A stretch of DNA of 64,000 bases, taken from assembly GCA_016709845.1 (NCBI GenBank), contig JADJMA010000034.1, forward strand, positions 1 to 64,000. Direction: 5' to 3'. The DNA comes from Flammeovirgaceae bacterium (GTDB lineage: Bacteria > Bacteroidota > Bacteroidia > Cytophagales > Cyclobacteriaceae). A program made the position numbers and the translations under genes. Positions 19,416-27,089 of the stretch are shown here, in pieces (positions within the stretch are counted from its first letter, which is position 1; every line of letters begins with the position of its first letter). The notes under the pieces were generated by a model that saw nothing but the letters and a program-made list of their open reading frames with translations, did no database searches and was not told the origin of the DNA.

Positions 19416-20069
19416 TTGATCATGAGCCTTTATGAAGTTAATATTTATCCAAACGGCAAGTCTCCTAAACTTTTCAAAAACAGATTTTTTGAAAAATTAA
19501 CGAAAACCCATCCACTAGTCATATTAGTGATGTATTTTATTCTCGGTTTTTTCTTACTCAGGTATTACCACATTTATGTAAACATTAGTTGGGGTAATTT
19601 ATTGGGTCTTTTTATGTTAGGTTTATTATCTTGGACGTTAGCAGAATATCTAATGCACAGATTCCTGTATCATAGGATAGGAGACGCTTCATTTTCATCA
19701 GGCATTCATTATGTATTTCATGGCATACATCATGAATATCCTAATGATGAAGACAGGTTAATTTTGCCGCCTGTTCCATCTCTTATAATAGCTTCAGTTT
19801 TTTTCTTAATATTTTATCTTTTAATGGCAGATAAAGCTTTCGCATTTGCTCCTGGTTTTTTAATAGGATATGTTTTGTATATGATGGTTCATTATACCAT
19901 CCATAAAGTTCCTATGCCTAAAAAGTTTAATTTTTGGTGGAAACATCATAACATACATCATTTTCAGCAGCATGACAGAGCATTCGGTGTTTCTACTCCT
20001 CTTTGGGATTATGTTTTTAGAACGATGCCGGAAAAGAATCGAAAAACAGTAAAAATTATAAAGCTATAA
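19416..20069 (+). CDS. fatty acid hydroxylase superfamily protein (copy 2)
   Basis: A 217-residue integral membrane protein with the same histidine boxes as copy 1 at 3870: EYLMHRFLYH, FHGIHHEYP, VHYTIHKV, and HHFQQHDRAFGVSTPLWDYV. The two share the opening motif EKLTKTHP / ERLTRTHI and the spacing of all boxes. Relatives insert hydroxyl groups into acyl chains of membrane lipids through a di-iron centre. It follows the second TolC gene by 65 bp in the same direction, so it is probably co-expressed with efflux module 2. Confidence 0.87.
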   Translation: MIMSLYEVNIYPNGKSPKLFKNRFFEKLTKTHPLVILVMYFILGFFLLRYYHIYVNISWGNLLGLFMLGLLSWTLAEYLMHRFLYHRIGDASFSSGIHYVFHGIHHEYPNDEDRLILPPVPSLIIASVFFLIFYLLMADKAFAFAPGFLIGYVLYMMVHYTIHKVPMPKKFNFWWKHHNIHHFQQHDRAFGVSTPLWDYVFRTMPEKNRKTVKIIKL

Positions 20070-20329
20070 TTGCCATTTGCACAGACCAACCTCAAAAAGT
20101 CAGAATTGCAAAAGGAGCTTGTCCCTTTCCAACAGACTAAAAACTTCATACATCCACGCCAATTTTGACGAGCCGGCCAACATAGACCCAACCGTGTTAA
20201 AACGTTCATCTTTTATTGGGGCTACATCTGCATATTATATAGTCGTCCCTGTTCTTCTCCATCGTGGCGTAAACGCTTCTTCAAAAATATTCCACTTGAT
20301 TTGGTTGGCTAAAATATAAAGCAGATGAC

Positions 20330-20628
20330 GATGGCTGAGTTGTTCTTCGAAGGCTAACTATCAGCGCATCATCACACAATACCAAAAACGGTGGCGTGTG
20401 GAAGAGTATCATCGTTCATTGAAGAACAATACTTCCTTAGAAGCTTCGCCCGCTAAAACAGCGCGCACACAAGCCAATCATATTTTTGCCAGCGTGTATG
20501 CTTTCTTCAAACTTGAACTTATTAAGATGAAACTCAACCTCAACCACTATGCCATGAAAACGGTCTTGGTAACAGTAGCCCTGAAGGCGGCTTTCGAAAA
20601 GATACAAGAACTTAAAAATGGCATCTAA
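20330..20628 (+). pseudogene. C-terminal remnant of an IS transposase
   Basis: From about 20352 the frame reads ANYQRIITQYQKRWRVEEYH, then RSLKNNTSLEASPAKTARTQ and SNHxFASVYAFFKLE-like helices. This is the C-terminal catalytic end (YxxRWxVEEYH with the final Glu) of an IS4/IS701-type DDE transposase. The N-terminal two thirds are missing. The stretch 20070-20330 holds no other recognisable coding sequence, and no intact terminal inverted repeats are seen. The downstream edge caactttgcgtaacatcagt (20638-20657) may be the old IS end. Confidence 0.7.
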
Positions 20629-20690
20629 TTATGCCTCAACTTTGCGTAACATCAGTTAAAAAAGAGGATTGTTAAAAATTTAATTGATAC

Positions 20691-22170
20691 TTATAATCGG
20701 ACTATTCGCAACGCAATATCTTCAGCAAATTCTGGGCATGCCAGTTTTGCTTTTCCATTTCTGGAAATTATTTTTTCCGGCTTTGTAGTCATTCCTGAAA
20801 CGGGATTAAGCCATTCTACCCGATATTCTCCATTTGGAATATTGAGCAGGATGGAATTGCCAACGACTTTCTCAAGATAAATGGCATATTGCTTTCCAGG
20901 TTCAGCCAAAACCTGAAAGGGAACGAACTGGCCTTTGTTTGCCTGCAAAATAGAATTGTCTGGTTTCATCCGGATAAAATCAAACCCATCTACAAAATTC
21001 TTCATGATTTTCAGTTGCTTTCGGTATTGTGCATGTCCCCAGCCGGGTGTTTTGGCATCGATAGGGTACGACCCATCTTCGGACCCAACTGTAAAAGAGA
21101 AGTCAAGGTTATTGTATAATGCTCCTCCAGCCAATATAAATTTCCAGGCTTGCGAGCGGTATAGAAAATCGACCTGCGGCATAAATCCGGTTTCGTCAAG
21201 GCCAATTGCTTTTTTTAAGCCCAGGTTTGCGGATGCTGCATCGGGATACGCATAATGAAAGTTGAAAATGGAAACGTTCGGATCTGGGTTTTCAATTTTA
21301 TTTCTGAAATTGGCGATATTCTGTGCAATCAGATGCTTGTTGGGAAGCCCCTTTTCCTCATCAACAATTATTTTAGCAATTTTCTTTTGCCATTCAAGTG
21401 ATGCTGAATTGCTTGTTTCAACAATACGTTGCCACGGTGCGGGATGAGTAAGCGTATCGGTTTCAGTAATTTTTTCGAAAAATTTCGGATTGTCCGACCA
21501 AGGTTCATTCTGAATTTCGAAGAACAAATTGCCAAAAGTATTCAGTTCCCTAATCACTTGTCGGACATACTTTTCCTGGATACCCATCAGTGATCCGTTA
21601 TCAAGTGTATTTACTTGCTTAAAGGACAGCGTTTCGAGGCCTTGAATATTGTTTTTTGGGGTTAAATGGGCTTACTGACCATTGATTCCCACTATAATAA
21701 GACGTAAACAAGGTTACTTCAACTACAATTCCTTTGTTGCAAGCTGATAAAACAAAAGCTTTCAGGCGTTCAAAAAAAGCATCGTTCCAATGGGATATGT
21801 CATACTTATCCGAAGATGGTTCCTTCGCCCATGGCGTGAGCCAACTTATGGGCTTAGGGTTCATGGTGTTGTTGCTAATGCCAAAGGTATTGTCGTCCAT
21901 TTCTGAATAAGGGCCGATAAAAATGCGGGTATAGTTTAGTTGCGCATTTTGCAATGCCTTCAGGTATTTTTCATAATCAAAATCAGCGTTCATTACTGCG
22001 CCATAATGTTCCCCTGACGTCACCAGTATGGTGGGCTTGCCCTGATACAGGAAATAATTCGAGTTTTTAGGATGAAGGCTGATAACGTGGGGGATTACCT
22101 GTGATACTGCTTGGTATCCCGTGATTACGAGTAAAATGGCTACAAAAAGCGGGAGAACTGATTTTTTCAT
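20691..22170 (-). CDS. secreted glycoside hydrolase (GH5-like / cellulase superfamily), frameshifted
   Basis: The start at 22170 gives MKKSVLPLFVAILLVITGYQ, a signal peptide. A break lies near 21600-21640. The barrel contains LNYTRIFIGPYSEMDD, GIVVEVTLFTSYYSG, the acid/base motif FEIQNEPW typical of clan GH-A, and GLDETGF with a candidate nucleophile Glu. The C-terminal 70 residues form a small beta domain (NGEYRVEWLNPVSGMTTKPE). Total is about 490 residues. It probably cleaves a beta-linked polysaccharide outside the cell. The substrate is unknown, and no SusC/SusD pair is adjacent. Confidence 0.75.
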
Positions 22171-22257
22171 AACAGTATCTATTAAATTATTACTTGACGA
22201 CAATCAAGTTACTCAGACACTTCACTGCTTGTTGACAAGCATGGTGGACTAAAAGAA

Positions 22258-22292
22258 ATGAAAAACCCGCTCGAGGAAAAGGTTTTTTTTCT
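22258..22292 (-). terminator. weak possible terminator after ygiD-like gene
   Basis: Short complementary arms (aaaaacc at 22260-22267 and ggttttttt at 22281-22289) flank a GC-rich loop, with a run of U in either direction. It lies between the stop of the dioxygenase gene and the start of the glycoside hydrolase gene, both on the minus strand. Confidence 0.3.
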
Positions 22293-22316
22293 ACCCACCC
22301 TCGCAAAGACAAACTC

Positions 22317-23241
22317 TCAACTATTCAAACTATACCCCTTATGATTTGTGCTCAATAATAAAACTGCGGTTGCTAAAGCCGGGGAGCATATCCGCATAAG
22401 TATGGTGTATTTCATCCTTACTATCAGCCAGTGCCATTGAATAAATAACCGGTACATAATGGTCTGGAGTTGGAGCAGCCAATTTTCCCAGTTTATATTT
22501 CTCGTAATCAACCAAGGCTTTAACATCTCTGTCATCAACACATTTTTTTTATCCAATGGTCAAATTCTGTTTCCCATCCAAATAGTTGAGTATCTCCGTT
22601 TTGCATTTTAGACATAGCCAGTTTAAGGTTATGCACCAATGCCCCGCTACCAATTATCAATACTCCTTTTCCCTGTATTCTTTTAACTGTATGGCTAAAT
22701 CGTAATGATACTGTGCAGGTTTGTAATAATCTATGCTTAACTGGAAAACAGGCACGTCTGCATCAGGAAATAGATGCATAAGCATTGGCCAGTTGCCATG
22801 ATCAAAACCCCAATCGGTAGTTGTTTCAATTTGTTTTACACTTTTCGCAACTTGCTTGGCTATATCAGGAGATCCCGGAGCAGAATACTTGATTGTATAG
22901 TAGTTATCAGGAAATCCGTAATAGTCATAGATAGTTTTAGGTGAAGGTGAAATGTTTACAAAGCTACCTCTGGTGCACCAGTGTGCGGATACAACCAATA
23001 TAGCATTGACCTCATATTTCTTCCTAATCTGCTTACCCAAATCGCCAAGATATGAGTTGAAGGGATTTCCATAGTGTGGGACTGGAATGTCCATCGGACT
23101 TCCGTGTGAAGTAAATAAAACCGGTAATTTTTGTCCTGTCTGCTCTGTTTCATTAAGTGCTTTAGCTAAACCTGACAAACCAAATGTTCCTGTACCAAGT
23201 GTCCCCATACCTAATCGTTTTATAAAAGATGGACGGTTCAT
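22317..23241 (-). CDS. ygiD: YgiD/LigB-type extradiol dioxygenase (4,5-DOPA dioxygenase-like), frameshifted
   Basis: The opening MNRPSFIKRLGMGTLGTGTF resembles a twin-Arg-like or lipoprotein leader. The LigB fold follows: LPVLFTSHGSPM with the metal His, AILVVSAHW with the second His, and FDHGNWPMLMHLFP. Breaks near 22560 and 22660 split the C-terminal third, which ends with a conserved PTPDHYVPV (third His region) and a last strand RSFIIEHKS. Family members open catecholic rings with Zn or Fe. Its ATG overlaps the stop of the upstream MarR gene, so the two are translationally coupled. Confidence 0.83.
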
Positions 23242-23686
23242 TTTTCCCTAATCTTATCCAACAATTCGTTCAATAGGTTCACTTCTTTTTTTATTCAGGT
23301 TGGAAAGAATAGCATCTTCTGGTTTTCCACAAACTGCCATTTCTCAAGTAATTCAAGACCCATTTTGTAATCAACACATCTTTCTGCCTTCGGTCAGATT
23401 TACCTTCCTTACGTTCAACAAGTTTCTTTTTAAACAATCGATCTACAATGCGGCTCACATCCGAATTCTTATCGAGCATTCGCTCCTTAATCAACCCTAT
23501 TGAAGCTGCATTGGGATATTGCCCTCTTAGTATTCTAAGCACATTGAATTGAGGGGCTGCCAACCCATACTCCTGTAGCATTTTAAGGAACTGCTCACCA
23601 ATTACATTGTTGGTGTAATAAAGGTTTACTAAAGCCTTGTGGTATTCATTTCTGAATTTGCTTTTTATTTCATTTTCAATGCCCAT
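23238..23686 (-). CDS. MarR family transcriptional regulator (frameshifted near C terminus)
   Basis: A winged-helix regulator of about 148 residues. FLKMLQEYGLAAPQFNVLRI leads into the helix-turn-helix (GLIKERMLDKNSDVSRIVDR) and the wing (VERKEGKSDRRQKDVLIT). Two shifts near 23330 and 23290 restore the usual tail (NLNKKEVNLLNELLDKIRE), whose stop overlaps the dioxygenase start (ATGA). MarR proteins respond to phenolics and oxidants, which fits its coupling to an aromatic-ring dioxygenase and the redox genes upstream. Confidence 0.85.
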
Positions 23687-23689
23687 TTA

Positions 23690-24349
23690 TCAATCGTTGG
23701 AAATGCTAGGTGTTGTCTTGTAATATTTCACATCATAAAGTATATCCAACATAAATATAGCAACATCCATTCTACTAATTGACATTTTTAGCTTAGTAGA
23801 TCCATTTTGACTAACTCTGGTCGGGCAATGCTTAGTGCTATTGGTCAGCCCGACAGGCCGCACGGCCGTCCAATCGAGGTTGCTTTTTTTCAACACTTTC
23901 TCCTGTTGCTCATGCCCCGCATAGGCCGACCCAACATTGGTTTTATTGATAAGGAATCGAAATATTCCATTGATCTCAGCGTAGCTATCGCCCACTCCCC
24001 AAGCAGAAACCGTGATGATCCGCTTAGCTCCTGTCTCACCCATAGCCTTCACTATATTAGTCATGCTGACTTCAAGCAAATCTGGTGGAGATACGAGTTT
24101 AGCCCATGGCCAATCACTCTTCCGAGCCACATTCAGTGCGACCAGTACCGCATCACAATCGGTCAATGCGCGCTTCACGTCATCATATATCAATGGAGAG
24201 CCCTCCACGAGAACTGCTGTCTCATGTAAAAGCTTCTCCTTTGACTCTTTTCTAACTAGACAAACAGGAGTCATGCTCCCATCAGCGACCAAATTGACAA
24301 GATGTTTGCCAGTTCGGCCAGTTGCTCCAAAAATTGCAATTTTTTTCAT
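23690..24349 (-). CDS. NAD(P)-binding SDR/NmrA-like oxidoreductase
   Basis: A 219-residue Rossmann protein. The dinucleotide loop is IAIFGATGRTGKHLVNLV at residues 4-21, then CDAVLVALNV and RIITVSAWGVGDSY. DWTAVRPVGLTN is the conserved segment near the active site, and the canonical YxxxK is replaced by an AYAGHEQQEK stretch, as in atypical NmrA-like members. Such proteins act as NAD(P)H sensors or quinone/flavin reductases. It lies 4 bp before MarR and 3 bp after the DoxX-like gene, one minus-strand operon. Confidence 0.8.
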   Translation of the reverse strand: MKKIAIFGATGRTGKHLVNLVADGSMTPVCLVRKESKEKLLHETAVLVEGSPLIYDDVKRALTDCDAVLVALNVARKSDWPWAKLVSPPDLLEVSMTNIVKAMGETGAKRIITVSAWGVGDSYAEINGIFRFLINKTNVGSAYAGHEQQEKVLKKSNLDWTAVRPVGLTNSTKHCPTRVSQNGSTKLKMSISRMDVAIFMLDILYDVKYYKTTPSISND

Positions 24350-24352
24350 TCC

Positions 24353-24728
24353 TTATTTTCTGAAGCTACTCAATGTATCCGGATCCCTTACCAGTGCCGT
24401 AACCCAAATAAAGACCAAGATTCCTGCTATGGGAATGAATGGTTCATTATTACCCATATGAGTTGCTATTGCACCACCAAAATGTGCACTTAAAAGTAAT
24501 AGGCCCAGAGAGGATGTTCTCGGAATCAGGAAAAGTATGCCGGATATCAATTCCCCGATTCCAATAACTACAATCCAATCAATCAAATCCCACTTGGTGA
24601 AATTTGTGACTAGTTCTTCGCTTCCCATCAATTTTGCTGAAGAACTCATTAGTAGTAGCGCCATTAGTAGTCCGGCCATAACCCAACCGGTAATTTTTCT
24701 TCCTTTTTGAAATTTCTTGTGATTCCAT
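24353..24728 (-). CDS. DoxX-like membrane protein (frameshifted at start)
   Basis: Four membrane helices: one around WVMAGLLMALLLMSSSAKLM, then IDWIVVIGIGELISGILFLIP, LGLLLLSAHFGGAIATHM and FIPIAGILVFIWVTAL. This pattern matches the small DoxX/DUF4383-like family. A start at 24728 (MESQEISKRK) followed by a shift near 24695 in an A/T-rich patch gives a full-length protein of about 124 residues. Family roles include redox and quinone-linked detoxification. It heads the DoxX, NmrA-like, MarR, dioxygenase operon. Confidence 0.75.
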
Positions 24729-24824
24729 AATTTTTAGATTTAGTTAGTATCAACCTGTCCTGTTGCTTTCAGAATTCAGACCTGCGGCATCAAGGTTTCA
24801 TTTTCATAATTGATAAGGTTTAAG

Positions 24825-25277
24825 TTAGTCTTTCATTGACTTTAATATTTTCAGAGCTTCCTCGATGTGACTAATAAGATTCAATTGTGAATTAAAAATA
24901 TGACGAACTACTCCTTGCTTGTCAATTATGTAAGTAACTCTACCTGGTAAAATCCCCATTGTTTTAGGTACACCATACAGTTTTCTCAGAGTACCGCCCG
25001 TATCACTCAACAGCGTATAAGGCAGATTATGCTTATCTGCAAAATGTTGGTGTGAATCTTCACTATCAGAGCTTATCCCTACTACCTCCGCTCCGGCTTC
25101 TTTAAAAACTTCGTAACTATCTCTGAAAGCACATGCCTCCCGAGTACAGCCCGGGCTGTCATCTTTAGGGTAAAAGAACAGAACAACATTCCCGTTCATT
25201 ATTAAGTCACACAATCTAGTTTTTGAACCACGTTGATTTGTAAGTTCAAAATCATGAGCCTTATCACCAATTCGCAT
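24825..25277 (-). CDS. bcp: peroxiredoxin, BCP/thioredoxin-dependent type
   Basis: About 150 residues from MRIGDKAHDFELTNQ. The catalytic site reads FFYPKDDSPGCTREACAFRD, with peroxidatic Cys followed five residues later by the resolving Cys, as in BCP-type atypical 2-Cys peroxiredoxins. It reduces peroxides in the cytoplasm with thioredoxin. An upstream in-frame extension is ignored because the fold starts at MRIG. It follows the SnoaL-like gene by 16 bp and belongs to the same stress-related minus-strand series. Confidence 0.92.
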   Translation of the reverse strand: MRIGDKAHDFELTNQRGSKTRLCDLIMNGNVVLFFYPKDDSPGCTREACAFRDSYEVFKEAGAEVVGISSDSEDSHQHFADKHNLPYTLLSDTGGTLRKLYGVPKTMGILPGRVTYIIDKQGVVRHIFNSQLNLISHIEEALKILKSMKD

Positions 25278-25293
25278 GCTCAAAACATTTATT

Positions 25294-25620
25294 TTATATC
25301 GATGAATAATAAAACCGCTCATTAATAATTTGTCCATCAGCCCATCGCTGAACGGCTACCTGAGCCATTTTTGCCCGAGGGGCACCCTTGTAAGTAACAT
25401 CCATTTCCCATTCTACCATGGATATGTCATCACCAACAGCCACACCTTTGACTTCTGCTCCATGGAACTCCTCAATCATTCCCATTGATTTGATTTCCCT
25501 CTCTCTATTCGCATCTTTCCCGACAGTGGGTGGTGCATTGTTTTCTTGCATTGACACTTCTTTGTGATAATACTTTTCAAAAGCCTCCATCGTTTGTCCG
25601 CTTAGTATCATGTTATTCAT
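25294..25620 (-). CDS. SnoaL/NTF2-like protein
   Basis: A 108-residue cone-shaped NTF2-fold protein: a helix GQTMEAFEKYYHKEVSMQEN, then MGMIEEFHGAEVKGVAVGDD, and strands ending AQVAVQRWADGQIINERFYY. Members are small-molecule isomerases or binding proteins; no catalytic residues can be assigned. It is the first gene of a pair with the peroxiredoxin. Confidence 0.75.
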   Translation of the reverse strand: MNNMILSGQTMEAFEKYYHKEVSMQENNAPPTVGKDANREREIKSMGMIEEFHGAEVKGVAVGDDISMVEWEMDVTYKGAPRAKMAQVAVQRWADGQIINERFYYSSI

Positions 25621-26160
25621 GTCTTCGACTTTTCTTTGAGATTCATAATTTTGGTTTGTTTAAGTGCATAAAATTTTTAAATAGTCATTATAAAGGACGG
25701 GCGAACCCAACCTTTCTAATCTGATACAAGATATATATTATATGTTTAAACATAAAACGGTTAAACAAATTAATTATAATGCTCCACTTTTTCCTTTCCC
25801 CGCCAACCAATAAACCATTACGTTCCTTAAACCTTTTCCTTTCTTATCAGGGTAAAAAATGAATCTGATCCTTAAAAAACCAAATATTCATGTGGTTCCA
25901 TTCTTTATCAGAAAGTTCCTGGCTGTCTCTGAGTCGAAACTCTTCTTTGAGGAGCATCGACCATTTGAAATAATCTTCTGCTTCACAAACCCAAAAGAGC
26001 CAATTTGCAGGTAACAGAAAGAAAATAGAATTGCTGAACAAAGGACAAGCACATTTGCTAGTCGTAATAGTGTATAGCTATTTAAGGGATAAAAAATTCA
26101 AGAAAAAAAGGTGTATAGTAATATCAGTAAGGTCACAATGAAATTTCCAAGGGGAACATT
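25621..26160. other. gene-free stretch at right edge of accessory region
   Basis: About 540 bp without a credible intact gene. It contains the promoter region of the SnoaL-like gene (25621-25800, A/T-rich), copy B of the 97-bp repeat (25885-25981), and an A/T-rich spacer leading to the phased array of the virus-like element. Confidence 0.5.
25885..25981 (-). repeat. 97-bp direct repeat, copy B (coding fragment)
   Basis: About 91% identical to 1769-1864 and in the same orientation. The minus-strand frame reads AEDYFKWSMLLKEEFRLRD, then SQELSDKEWNHMNIW. It has no gene body upstream, only an unrelated hydrophobic frame, so it is a detached fragment. It lies 180 bp left of the virus-like element's repeat array. 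Confidence 0.7.
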
Positions 26161-26240
26161 CATTTAAAATCGTTTACAATCCTTCACAAAGTTTAATAAA
26201 GTTACACAGTCATTCACTACCGTTAACAATCGTTAACTTA
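26161..26240. repeat. array of eight 10-bp phased repeats upstream of the virus-like element
   Basis: Eight consecutive decamers, exactly in register from 26161: cattTaaaat-like, cgTTtACaat, ccTTcACaaa, gtTTaAtaaa, gtTacACagt, caTTcACtac, cgTTaACaat and cgTTaACtta. The consensus is nnTTnACaan. There are no spacers. The array ends 28 bp before the first gene (26269). It has the same geometry as the array at 985-1125 but a different core. A cooperative regulator site or a replication iteron cluster is the simplest reading. Confidence 0.65.
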
Positions 26241-26268
26241 CTCTATTGGGTCACTACATCTTTGACCC

Positions 26269-26576
26269 ATGAACACAGCGATAAATCAAAATCATGGGAT
26301 GGGCAATGGGATTGCCTTTCTTTTCGGAGCAGCATTTAATCTGCTGGCCAATGTAAATCTTTTCTTTCTGCTGGACTATGCGCTGCAATGTTTGTGGGCG
26401 GTATCATCTGTCTTGCTTTCAAGATCATTGCTGATGTTTTCAGTCCGCTATGGCAAAAGCATAAAGACAGAGTGAGCGATTTTGCTAAGATCAAGAGTGC
26501 AAAGGGTTTTAAGTTCAGTCGTCCTTCACTGAAGTTTCGGAGGATGAAAAGAAAGAAGCGCAATGATCAAGAGTAG
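26269..26576 (+). CDS. small membrane protein, first gene of the virus-like element (frameshifted)
   Basis: Two frames join near 26385 into about 103 residues: MNTAINQNHGMGNGIAFLFG, a hydrophobic segment, a second segment GGIICLAFKIIADVF, then a strongly basic tail (KFRRMKRKKRNDQE). Two membrane helices with a basic C terminus resemble holins or small virion membrane proteins. No family is recognised. The stop overlaps the next gene's ATG region by 14 bp. It starts 28 bp after the phased array, whose last units probably cover its promoter. Confidence 0.6.
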
Positions 26577-27049
26577 TCACATACTGATCGGAGCCGGTGC
26601 GGTAGCAGCCATCTACTTTGGTGGCAGCTACCTGCTCCAAACTCAACAGACTTTCCAATGAATTGGAGACTGAAACAAAAGTTTCTATTCACGCAGTAAA
26701 CCTGAGCGGAATTGAGCTTGCGATTAAAGTGAAACTCAAGAACCCGAGTGGTGGAAGTATCCAGGTGAAGCATCCTTTTGTGAAGATGATCTATGCGGAT
26801 AAAACCATAGCCTCATCCGAAGTGAAAGATGTGAACCTAACGATACCCAAGTTTAGTGAAGTCAATCTTGATCCAATAAAAATCAAGCTTGGATTTCTGA
26901 GCCTGGCCACAACAGTCCCTGCATTGGTGAAAGAGTATAGAGAGACGGGCAAACTCAATTTGATTGTACACACGGTAACGACCATCAACAATAGTTTCCC
27001 CTATAAGAAAACAGACATGATCACTTTGGGCGGAGGAAAGGTTGCTTGA
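26563..27049 (+). CDS. membrane-anchored LEA2-like (LEA14 fold) protein, frameshifted
   Basis: The start at 26563 gives MIKSSHILIGAGAVAAIYFG, a single N-terminal membrane helix. A shift near 26645 leads into the LEA type-2 beta-sandwich: VSIHAVNLSGIELAIKVKLK, NPSGGSIQVKHPFVKMIYAD, then TIPKFSEVNLDPIKI. It totals about 160 residues. LEA2 domains are extracytoplasmic adhesion/stability modules, and here it is tethered to a membrane by a short helix. The same plan (one TM then a beta domain) recurs at 32574, which suggests proteins built around a virion or host membrane. Confidence 0.65.
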
Positions 27050-27089
27050 CAGCAACAAGGAAAAAGATGATGAGGAAAGATAGAGGCGT

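Noticed and set aside
20077..20319. 80-residue ORF after the second hydroxylase as part of the transposase
   Set aside because: It does not align in content with the N-terminal or middle region of IS4/IS701 transposases. Only the stretch from about 20352 is convincing.
23807..24461. Plus-strand ORFs of 140-149 residues inside the NmrA-like/DoxX genes
   Set aside because: They lie fully antisense to two recognisable proteins and show no conserved motifs.
26161..26240. CRISPR-like array
   Set aside because: The units are 10 bp and contiguous with no spacers, only the core bases are conserved, and no cas genes are present anywhere in the window.
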